A stretch of 6,503 nt of DNA, taken from contig CAIUYS010000645.1 in assembly GCA_903903365.1 (NCBI GenBank), positions 1-6,503 on the forward strand, in the 5' to 3' direction. This document shows, one piece after another, positions 1 through 5,201 of the stretch. How positions within the stretch are numbered: the stretch's first letter is position 1; each line of letters starts with the position of its first letter. A program made the position numbers and the translations under genes. Source of the DNA: an uncultured Methylococcaceae bacterium (GTDB lineage: Bacteria > Pseudomonadota > Gammaproteobacteria > Methylococcales > Methylomonadaceae). The notes below the pieces were generated by a model. The model searched no databases and was not told the origin of the DNA. It saw nothing but the letters and a program-made list of their open reading frames with translations.

Positions 1-1
1 A

Positions 2-232
2 TCGACCAATTACTCACTCTATAAAATGCCTGTACAAAATAGCCAAACCAATGACAGGACTATGACCTCTATTAACCCCAACATCAACTGGAAATGGACG
101 CCAGAAATCAATGTAGGCTTATCTTATAGCTACCGCCAACAAGATTACAAAAGCAGCCATCAAGCTAGTGTAGACAATGGCGTTCAACTACAATTTACTT
201 ATCAACCCCAAACCAACAATCAGGTGAAATAG
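2..232 (+). CDS. C-terminus of an outer-membrane beta-barrel-like protein of an EPS locus (5' partial)
   Basis: The reading frame is open from the left edge to the TAG at 230-232, so this is the last 76 residues of a longer gene. The Met codon at 26 is probably internal: the frame continues upstream of it (STNYSLYK) and no ribosome binding site precedes it. The visible part alternates polar and aromatic/hydrophobic residues in about three amphipathic beta strands: INPNINWKW, then INVGLSYSYRQQDY, then GVQLQFTYQP. Tight turns and a hydrophilic loop (KSSHQASVD) separate them. This is the look of an outer-membrane barrel C-terminus, although an 8-residue polar tail follows the last strand instead of a terminal Phe. 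Barrel proteins of the EpsL or TIGR03016 kind commonly lie next to chain-length genes in PEP-CTERM/EPS loci, which fits the tight junction with the next gene. The exact family cannot be fixed from this fragment. Confidence 0.6.
   Translation, partial: STNYSLYKMPVQNSQTNDRTMTSINPNINWKWTPEINVGLSYSYRQQDYKSSHQASVDNGVQLQFTYQPQTNNQVK
222..227 (+). promoter_or_regulatory. Ribosome binding site for the GTG-started chain-length gene
   Basis: AGGTGA lies 6 nt before the GTG at 234, inside the last codons of the upstream barrel gene. It supports the GTG as the true start rather than the first downstream ATG (codon 48). That ATG would remove the N-terminal transmembrane helix which this family needs. The 1-nt gap between stop and start suggests translational coupling. 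Confidence 0.7.
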
Positions 233-233
233 C

Positions 234-1979
234 GTGGAGAATCAAGCGATCGATATCAAAGATTATTTAAATATAGTCAAACGACGCAGCAAGTTTTTAT
301 TGATCCCGTTTATCGTGATTTCAATACTGAGTATTATTTTGTCTGTTGTATTGCCTTCGGTCTACCGCTCAATGGCAACGATCCTGATTGAAGAACAAGA
401 AATTCCATCCGACTTGGTACGCTCTACCGTAACTACGTTTGCAGACCAACGCATCCAGGTTATCAGCCAGCGCATCATGACCCGCGCCAATTTGATGGAA
501 ATCATCCAGAAATTTGATCTGTATTCCAAAGAAAGAAAAAACAAATCAGAGGAGCGCATTCTTGAAAAAATGCGTGGCAGCATTAAAGTTGACCCTATCA
601 GTGCCAATGTCATAGACAAACGTAATGGTATGCCCTCTCTAGCCACTATCGCGTTTACACTAACCTTTGATAACAGTAACCCTGCACTTGCACAAAAAGT
701 AGCCAACGAACTAACATCACTGTTCCTTAAGGAAAACATCAAATCACGCACCGAGACGGCACAAAATGCAACCCTGTTTTTAAGTGAAGAATCTCGCCGC
801 TTAAAAGATAAAATCAACGAAATCCAAACAAAATTAGCGGCTTTCAAAGAAAAAAATCTCAACCAGCTGCCGCAAATCAGCCAACTTAACCAGCAGGAAC
901 TCACCTCTCTTAGCAGTCAATTATTAAACCTTGAAAGCCAGGAACGCTCTCTGCATGAACGTCAGTTCTATCTTGAGGGCGAGCTGGCTCAAATTGATCC
1001 CAATGCCATGGCTACCAATGCCGCCGGCGGTCGTGTATTTGACATGAAGGATCGACTCAAGATGCTGGAATCCCAATATCCTTCTTTACAAGCCAGTTAT
1101 TCTGCTGGCCACCCGGACGTCATTAAAACCAAACGAGAAATTGACTCGTTAAAAAAAGAAACCGGCAGCAATACAGACCTTAACAAGATGAATGCCGAAC
1201 TAACCGGTAAAAAATCCGAATTAGCCTCGCTGTTAAAACAATATTCAGGTAAACACCCGGATGTCATTAAACTAAAAAAACAGATAGCCATCTTGCAGCA
1301 ATCGTTGGTGACTGCCAGCGAAACTCAAACGACCAATCCATTACTACAACCTGATAACCCAGCCTTTATAACCCTTAAAGCACAGTTGCAATCCATTCAG
1401 GCAGAAGTTGAATCACTCGCTTATACGCGCAGCCAACTTAACCAAAAAACGGACGAACTGCGTCAAAGCTTGCGACAAGCTCCGTTGGTCGAAAAAGAAT
1501 ATATTGATCTTATTCAGGATTTGGATAACACCAATCTACGTTATCGTGAAGTGAGCGCCAGAGAAATGGAAGCGCAAATTTCCGAGCAACTTGAAGTTGA
1601 ACGTAAAGGTGAGCGCTTTACCTTGATTGATCCGCCTCAAGAACCACTGGAACCCATGAGCCCCAACCGGGGAGCCATTCTTTTTCTCGGCTTTGTGTTT
1701 GCCGCCGCCGGTGGCTTTGGCAGTGTTTTTCTGGCTGAGATGCTGGGCTCAACCATCAATAATGAAAAAACCATTGCATCAATTTTAGGCGTATTGCCGT
1801 TATCAAGCATACCTTATCTTGAAAGCAAAGAAGAAAAGGATACCTTTTTAAAGCGTCGCCTCATCATAGTGATCAGCACGATAATTGCCCTTGTGTTGAC
1901 AATTATCGGCTTCCATTTTTTTGTGATGCCGTTAGATGTGTTTTGGTACAAACTGTTGCGTGTTATCGGCAATCTTTAA
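234..1979 (+). CDS. Wzz/GumC-type polysaccharide chain-length determinant (BY-kinase activator family)
   Basis: This is a 581-residue inner-membrane protein predicted to set the length of an exported polysaccharide, probably working with the kinase-like protein encoded next. Residues 8-60 match a Wzz N-terminal domain (IDIKDYLNIVKRRSKFLLI) with a first transmembrane helix at about 21-41. The large periplasmic part (about 45-478) is rich in coiled coil, mainly 180-250 and 320-415. A GNVR-like block lies at about 417-479 (LVEKEYIDLIQDL, then FTLIDPPQEPLEPMSPNR). A second helix at about 480-503 and a third at about 542-566 follow, separated by a short cytoplasmic-type segment with LPLSSIPYLE. 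The three-helix layout resembles the GumC/PEP-CTERM chain-length group more than classical two-helix Wzz. An oddity is a repeated YSxxHPDVIK motif at residues 289-298 and 337-346. The start is GTG with a good ribosome binding site. The family call is secure; the polymer and the exact subfamily are not. Confidence 0.9.
   Translation: MENQAIDIKDYLNIVKRRSKFLLIPFIVISILSIILSVVLPSVYRSMATILIEEQEIPSDLVRSTVTTFADQRIQVISQRIMTRANLMEIIQKFDLYSKERKNKSEERILEKMRGSIKVDPISANVIDKRNGMPSLATIAFTLTFDNSNPALAQKVANELTSLFLKENIKSRTETAQNATLFLSEESRRLKDKINEIQTKLAAFKEKNLNQLPQISQLNQQELTSLSSQLLNLESQERSLHERQFYLEGELAQIDPNAMATNAAGGRVFDMKDRLKMLESQYPSLQASYSAGHPDVIKTKREIDSLKKETGSNTDLNKMNAELTGKKSELASLLKQYSGKHPDVIKLKKQIAILQQSLVTASETQTTNPLLQPDNPAFITLKAQLQSIQAEVESLAYTRSQLNQKTDELRQSLRQAPLVEKEYIDLIQDLDNTNLRYREVSAREMEAQISEQLEVERKGERFTLIDPPQEPLEPMSPNRGAILFLGFVFAAAGGFGSVFLAEMLGSTINNEKTIASILGVLPLSSIPYLESKEEKDTFLKRRLIIVISTIIALVLTIIGFHFFVMPLDVFWYKLLRVIGNL
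1098..1304 (+). repeat. Duplicated HPDVIK coding motif inside the chain-length gene
   Basis: Two copies of a motif of about 21 residues lie 144 nt (48 codons) apart. The first begins YSAGHPDVIKTKREI (from 1098) and the second YSGKHPDVIKLKKQI (from 1242). The DNA of the HPDVIK core is 17/18 identical. Both copies follow a short coiled-coil stretch with similar spacing, which points to an internal duplication or a repeated structural element in the periplasmic stalk. Confidence 0.75.
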
Positions 1980-2000
1980 ATCATAAACAGAAGATAAACT

Positions 2001-2783
2001 ATGAGCTCAATCGACACCCTAATGGAAAAAATCAATCCGTCAACCGGCAACGCCAATACCTTGCCGTCAGATAGCGAGCACTACCTCTATACGCAAACGC
2101 GTATTCAGGCCACCTCTCGCAATCACCTGCAAAAAAACCGGCTAATCAGCGGTTTTAAGCCGGGAGAATGGCTTGAATCTTACAAAATGCTGAAAACCCG
2201 CTGCCTGCAGGTCATGGATGCCAATAACTGGAGCACGCTAGCCATAACCAGCCCTGGCGATGGCACAGGCAACAGTTTAACGGCCGCTAATCTCGCCATC
2301 AGTATCGCGATGGAATTAAATCGTAGCGTGTTGCTGGTTGATGCCAACATTCAAAATCCCGGCATTTGTAATCTTTTTGGCCTTGATGCAGACCTTGGCT
2401 TGGGTGATTATTTGTTACACAACACCCCGATTAATGAAATGTTGATTAATCCTGACCTGGATCGTTTGGTAATTTTACCGGCAGGCAAAGAGATGATTAA
2501 CTCCACGGAAATGCTGCGTTCACCCAAAATGATACGCCTGGTACATGAATTAAAAACCCGTTATCCCTCAAGAATCGTCATTTTTGATATGCCCCCCTTG
2601 TTATCACAGGCTGATGCACTGGGCTTTGCTCCTTGTGTAGACTGTGTTTTGCTGGTCGTTGATGAAGGCCATACCAAAACCGATGACCTGAAAAAGGCCG
2701 CATCGCTGCTTAAAGACATTAATGTTTTGGGCACCGTACTTAACAAAGCCAGCAATAAAAAAATCAAATACCAAACAAGCTAG
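2001..2783 (+). CDS. CpsD/CapB-like BY-kinase homologue with degenerate ATP-binding motifs (probable pseudokinase)
   Basis: This 260-residue cytoplasmic P-loop protein has the fold of bacterial tyrosine autokinases that pair with Wzz-type activators. The activator gene ends 21 nt upstream. Residues 55-70 hold a kinase-type lead-in (EWLESYKMLKTRCLQ). Walker A follows at 83-93 (TSPGDGTGNSL), Walker A' at 110-120 (VLLVDANIQNP) and Walker B at 191-199 (RIVIFDMPP). The usual patterns are GEGKS, LLVDADLRRP and EX2RX2R. Here the catalytic Lys is Asn91 (AAC, 2271-2273), the second A' Asp is Asn116 (AAC, 2346-2348), and the Arg pair is Lys62/Lys65. Walker B is intact. The C-terminus (NKKIKYQTS) has one Tyr rather than a tyrosine cluster. 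The frame is clean and full length, so the gene is not decaying by stops or frameshifts. A weak AGAAG precedes the ATG. Membership of the ParA/BY-kinase superfamily is clear; kinase activity is doubtful. Confidence 0.85.
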   Translation: MSSIDTLMEKINPSTGNANTLPSDSEHYLYTQTRIQATSRNHLQKNRLISGFKPGEWLESYKMLKTRCLQVMDANNWSTLAITSPGDGTGNSLTAANLAISIAMELNRSVLLVDANIQNPGICNLFGLDADLGLGDYLLHNTPINEMLINPDLDRLVILPAGKEMINSTEMLRSPKMIRLVHELKTRYPSRIVIFDMPPLLSQADALGFAPCVDCVLLVVDEGHTKTDDLKKAASLLKDINVLGTVLNKASNKKIKYQTS

Positions 2784-3110
2784 TTTTAAGTAATCGGGTG
2801 GATTATCTATTGATTCTCAGATAAATAATTTACATTCAGCACGATAACCTCTCTTCAAGGGCATAGGTATCTACCCAACTCGTCATCCCGGCATGGATTG
2901 CCGGGATCCAGATGCCATGGATGGCAATCTTGAATCACGCAAACCAATTTTAGCTATATAAAGCTACTTTTGATCAAATTTTTCACGTCCCTGTGTCCTG
3001 GATTCCGGCAATCCCTGCCGGAATGACGGCTATATGATTTGTGTAGATACTTATGCTTAAAGGGATGCTATCTGTGCTGAATCAGTTAATGGCTCAACCT
3101 CCTGAATCTT
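2784..3110. other. Intergenic region after the EPS operon
   Basis: About 330 bp without a convincing gene. The first 67 bp are AT-rich with a weak 6-bp hairpin (TTATCT at 2803-2808 with AGATAA at 2819-2824) and no clear intrinsic terminator. The rest is occupied by the palindromic element described separately, whose hairpins might end transcription of the kinase-like gene. Confidence 0.6.
2851..3064. repeat. Palindromic MITE-like / REP-type repeat element
   Basis: A 31-nt arm at 2881-2911 (starting CGTCATCCCGGCATGG) is the inverted copy of 2998-3028 (ending CTGCCGGAATGACG), with 28 of 31 positions matching. Each arm also folds on itself, for example CCCGGCA/TGCCGGG at 2887-2905. Outside these arms a second inverted pair continues. 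GTATCTAC at 2867-2874 matches GTAGATAC at 3043-3050, and pairing extends outward with a 2-nt bulge to about 2851 and 3064. The interior of about 86 bp holds smaller hairpins (TGCCA/TGGCA near 2913-2926; TAGCT/AGCTA at 2951-2966) and no ORF. Units of the form CGTCAT-CCGG-x-CCGG-ATCCAG are widespread dispersed repeats in Proteobacteria. The nested ends suggest a non-autonomous mobile unit. I found no convincing target-site duplication. Confidence 0.75.
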
Positions 3111-3116
3111 TATAAT
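3111..3116 (+). promoter_or_regulatory. Candidate -10 box for the metalloprotease gene
   Basis: A perfect TATAAT lies 50 nt before the ATG at 3167. No good -35 is seen at 16-18 bp upstream (the sequence there is near AATGGC), so an activator may be needed or the match may be chance. The position just outside the palindromic element suggests the gene is transcribed separately from the EPS operon. Confidence 0.45.
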
Positions 3117-3166
3117 GGATTTGATGATCTGGAGAAAACCCCTCTCACACCGCACCATCAATAATA

Positions 3167-4255
3167 ATGAAACTACTAACAACGACTAAAATTACTTTAT
3201 TCTGTCTGGCCGTAACACCATCGGCCCAAGCTATTAATTTTAACTTTATTACGACAGGAATGAGTAGTGAGGCAACCGCCGCACTTAATCTCGCTGGCAG
3301 TAGTTGGTCAACGAAGTTACTGGATCCGGTAACGATCAATATTGCCATCAATATGACAAACCTTAACAATGCGAGAGTCATTGGTAATGCAAGTTCTCAG
3401 GATTTATACAGTAGCTATTCCGAGCTAGGAAACGCCTTGGTTTCCGATGCAAGCAACGAAGCTAATGACGCAATCGTTAATTATTTACCCACGGCCAATC
3501 AGTTCAGCACCTATTTGCCAACCGGCATCACTAATACCGGTTATCTGATGGCAACAAAAGCCGATTTTAAAGCACTTAGCGATTCAACGACATACGCTTC
3601 GTTTTTGGATAGTCAGTTCGGCATTAACGATGGCACTATTAACTTTAACAGCGGCTTTGCCTTCGATTACGATGCCAGTAACGGCATTACTGCTGGAACC
3701 ATGGATTTTGAAACGGTTGCAGCCCATGAAATTGGGCATATTTTAGGTTTCGTTTCGATTGTCGATGAAATTGATTCTATGCTGAAAAAAAACCAAACGG
3801 GTGCTATTACCCCCTATTTACTTGATTTATTCCGCTTTGGGACTGACGCCGTTCCGACGACAACCGCAGAATTTTCGACTATGTCACGAGACTTGAGACC
3901 CGGTGTTGCCAGTTACTTTAATGATTTGAGCGTACAGGTACCCTTCTCAACAGGGAGTTTTACAGGCGACGGCAATCAAGCCAGTCACTGGAAAGACAGC
4001 TCAACCAACTTGTGGGGGATTATGGATCCAACACTCGCTTATGGCCAAATTGCTGCTATCTCCAGCAATGACTTGCGAGCACTCGATTTAATTGGCTATG
4101 AGGTAAGTGCAATGCAACTGCCTTCAATAATCTATTCGTTAACGCCAGTTCCTTTGCCATCGGCTATGTGGTTTTTTTGCAGCAGCTTGCTGGGCTGGTT
4201 TGGATTAGCGCGACGATCTAAGATAGATGCTAATTCATTCGCACTGTTACAGTAA
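3167..4255 (+). CDS. Secreted HEIGH zinc metalloprotease with PEP-CTERM-like tail (NF038122-like)
   Basis: This 362-residue exported protein is probably a zinc endopeptidase. A Sec signal peptide spans residues 1-22, ending PSAQA, so the mature protein would start INFNFITTGMS. That opening is typical, as I recall, of the NF038122 PEP-CTERM metalloprotease group. The catalytic motif AAHEIGHILGF has H187, E188 and H191. Position 197, where metzincins carry a third His or Asp ligand, is Ser, but Asp200 follows in GFVSIVDEID. Further family-like blocks are LDLFRFG (219-225), STGSFTGDGNQASHWK (261-276) and GIMDPT (284-289). The C-terminus shows a PEP-CTERM variant: PVPLPSAMWFF (327-337), a short hydrophobic helix, then ARRSK (348-352). 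This predicts cleavage by an exosortase and transit to the outer surface or EPS matrix. An 11-residue tail follows the basic cluster. No ribosome binding site is obvious; the start is chosen from the signal peptide. Confidence 0.85.
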   Translation: MKLLTTTKITLFCLAVTPSAQAINFNFITTGMSSEATAALNLAGSSWSTKLLDPVTINIAINMTNLNNARVIGNASSQDLYSSYSELGNALVSDASNEANDAIVNYLPTANQFSTYLPTGITNTGYLMATKADFKALSDSTTYASFLDSQFGINDGTINFNSGFAFDYDASNGITAGTMDFETVAAHEIGHILGFVSIVDEIDSMLKKNQTGAITPYLLDLFRFGTDAVPTTTAEFSTMSRDLRPGVASYFNDLSVQVPFSTGSFTGDGNQASHWKDSSTNLWGIMDPTLAYGQIAAISSNDLRALDLIGYEVSAMQLPSIIYSLTPVPLPSAMWFFCSSLLGWFGLARRSKIDANSFALLQ

Positions 4256-4351
4256 AGGCAACACGCAGAAAATACCTCCAAGGATTCACCTAACTCCCTA
4301 ACTCCAGCAGTACTGTACACAGTTAAGTTCAGGTTGTTTAAAAACGGGAGT

Positions 4352-4371
4352 GCAATCGCTTCAGCTATTGC
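4352..4371. repeat. Imperfect hairpin upstream of a terminator-like stem
   Basis: GCAAT at 4352-4356 pairs with ATTGC at 4367-4371 and GC with GC inside, leaving one mismatch and a TTCA loop. It lies 5 nt before a second hairpin in the 289-bp gap between the metalloprotease and the small membrane protein. Its role is unknown. Confidence 0.4.
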
Positions 4372-4376
4372 CTGTA

Positions 4377-4396
4377 AAAACAGCTAACGCTGTTTT
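4377..4396 (+). terminator. Candidate intrinsic terminator after the metalloprotease
   Basis: AAAACAGC (4377-4384) and GCTGTTTT (4389-4396) form an 8-bp stem around a TAAC loop. The T run closes the 3' side on the + strand and the A run closes the other side, so it could act in either direction. Only four G-C pairs support the stem, and it lies about 120 nt after the metalloprotease stop, so the call is tentative. Confidence 0.4.
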
Positions 4397-4519
4397 AATC
4401 CAACTGCAGTATTATATTATTGGAGGTTGCCGCCCCTCTTTAAAAAGTCACTGATATGGATATCGGAACTCAGTAGCCAGGGATGATACAATTAAACCTA
4501 TAACCACACGCTCAAACAC

Positions 4520-4525
4520 TATAAT
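4520..4525 (+). promoter_or_regulatory. Candidate -10 box for the small membrane protein gene
   Basis: TATAAT lies 19 nt before the ATG at 4545, which would give a leader of only about 13 nt. No convincing -35 is present. A second -10-like hexamer, TACAAT, lies at 4487-4492 and would allow a more usual leader length. Confidence 0.35.
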
Positions 4526-4544
4526 TATTACAAGAGACTCACGC

Positions 4545-4805
4545 ATGAAAAAAACCGATACAACTCCGCTTTGGGTATTTTTGGCTTTCTCCAGCATTGA
4601 AACCCGCAAAGGGGCACTCATACTGATATGGAGCAGCCTGGTATTTAGCCTTTATTGTGTTCCCTGGGTTCTTTACTTCAACGGTGATGGTTGGGTGGCA
4701 AAATTACTTTTAATTGATGACTGGAGTTGGGTTGCCATGATGCTGCCGATGACTGCCTGGTATTGGATAAGCTTGAAATGGATTGATAAAAATAAGGGCT
4801 GGTGA
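4545..4805 (+). CDS. Small tryptophan-rich two-helix membrane protein, function unknown
   Basis: This 86-residue protein has two predicted transmembrane helices, at about 23-45 (GALILIWSSLVFSLYCVPWV) and 62-79 (WVAMMLPMTAWYWISLKW), joined by a short acidic loop (LLLIDDWSW). Ten of its 86 residues are Trp. Such clustering near the ends of both helices suggests interfacial anchoring or packing in the inner membrane. The N-terminus is polar (MKKTDTTPLW) and there is no signal-peptide cleavage site. A weak AAGAG lies about 8 nt before the ATG. I have an impression of similar conserved hypothetical proteins with a DDWSW...WYW..LKW core in methanotrophs, but I know no function. It is a lone gene, convergent with the TPR gene downstream. 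Coding is supported by codon-like structure and hydrophobic segmentation rather than a named family. Confidence 0.7.
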   Translation: MKKTDTTPLWVFLAFSSIETRKGALILIWSSLVFSLYCVPWVLYFNGDGWVAKLLLIDDWSWVAMMLPMTAWYWISLKWIDKNKGW

Positions 4806-4820
4806 GACCCCTTTCTTTTT
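4794..4820 (+). terminator. Candidate weak terminator overlapping the stop of the small membrane protein
   Basis: AAGGG (4794-4798) can pair with CCCTT (4809-4813) and is followed by a T-rich run (TCTTTTTT, 4814 onward). The stem is only 5 bp and overlaps the last codons and the TGA, so this is a weak candidate. Confidence 0.3.
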
Positions 4821-4854
4821 TGCACGAAAAGTGGATGGGTGTGTATCGGGCACC

Positions 4855-4881
4855 TAAAACCGCATCCACTAAACGGTTTTA
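4855..4881. terminator. Candidate bidirectional terminator hairpin
   Basis: TAAAACCG (4855-4862) pairs perfectly with CGGTTTTA (4874-4881) around an 11-nt loop. Each strand ends in a short T run, as in bidirectional terminators between convergent genes. The stem has only three G-C pairs. It competes with another stem, AGTGGATG (4830-4837) with CATCCACT (4863-4870), whose right arm is most of this loop. Confidence 0.4.
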
Positions 4882-5067
4882 TTTGCAAATCGGTTTGACT
4901 ATCCCGTGCCGATCTGGGCTCGGAGCTCCCGGAAAGTTATCTGTCCCGGCTTAAGTTGGGTAATTCGCAATAAATAACCACCACTCAATCGTTCCCACGC
5001 TGATTATGGGGGGGGTTATTTTCTGCGTACTGCCTTGGTAGCCGAAAACTTGAAGATTAAGTATCAA

Positions 5068-5098
5068 CTACTTTTGATCCAATTATTCACATCCCTGT
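5068..5098 (+). repeat. Diverged fragment of the palindromic element interior
   Basis: Matches 2964-2994, in the same orientation, at 28 of 31 positions, including the exact 12-mer CTACTTTTGATC and the block TCCCTGT. Weaker similarity continues a few bases (CCTGG). The CCGG palindromic arms of the full element are not present here, so this is either a decayed copy or a sequence that can recur separately from the arms. Confidence 0.55.
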
Positions 5099-5166
5099 TA
5101 ACCTGGTTACGACCATGCCTCGCTTGAGAAAACGAGGATTGCTATAATCGGGAGCGTTTTTTATTC

Positions 5167-5193
5167 GCGACGTGGGCATCGCTCCCACGTCGC
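5167..5193. repeat. Strong hairpin just downstream of the TPR gene
   Basis: GCGACGTGGG (5167-5176) and CCCACGTCGC (5184-5193) form a perfect 10-bp stem with a 7-nt loop, 8 bp from the stop codon of the minus-strand TPR gene. On the minus strand it is followed by GAATAAAAAAC, not a T run, so it is not a classical intrinsic terminator. It may be a REP-type unit that stabilises the 3' end of the mRNA. ATCGCTCCCACG in its right half resembles ATCGTTCCCACG at 4988-4999. Confidence 0.55.
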
Positions 5194-5201
5194 TTCGTTC
5201 T

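Larger units (their letters stand above)
4806..5201. other. Convergent intergenic region of 396 bp
   Basis: No gene is supported here. From left to right it holds a T-rich tract after the stop, alternative hairpins at 4830-4881, a GGAGCTCC palindrome at 4922-4929, and an inverted pair AAATAACC/GGTTATTT (4972-4979, 5014-5021) enclosing a G8 tract. A fragment matching the interior of the palindromic element follows near 5068, then a CCTCG/CGAGG hairpin (5118-5137) and a 10-bp-stem hairpin next to the TPR gene stop. It reads as a patchwork of repeat remnants. Confidence 0.6.

Noticed and set aside
26..232. Small independent gene starting at ATG 26
   Set aside because: The frame is open to the window edge upstream, there is no ribosome binding site, and the protein looks like the end of a barrel rather than a complete small protein.
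362..904. 180-codon open frame on the minus strand inside the chain-length gene
   Set aside because: It lies wholly antisense to a clearly conserved coding region, has no recognisable domain, and its Ser/Arg/Leu-rich composition is typical of an antisense shadow.
2001..2783. Kinase-like gene as a pseudogene
   Set aside because: No stop or frameshift, full domain length, intact Walker B and normal operon spacing; loss of catalytic residues fits a retained pseudokinase better than decay.
4456..4476. Leader peptide (ATG to TAG, six codons) after GGAGG near 4432
   Set aside because: The spacing from GGAGG to the ATG is too long and the peptide has no regulatory codon pattern.
4840..5015. Possible riboswitch or structured RNA in the convergent gap
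   Set aside because: It contains hairpins but I could not match the conserved core of any known class such as c-di-GMP, and no gene lies downstream in the right orientation.
5140..5148. Extended -10 (TGCTATAAT) on the plus strand pointing into the 3' end of the TPR gene
   Set aside because: No matching -35 at normal spacing and no plus-strand gene follows. An antisense RNA is possible but the hexamer alone does not support a feature.
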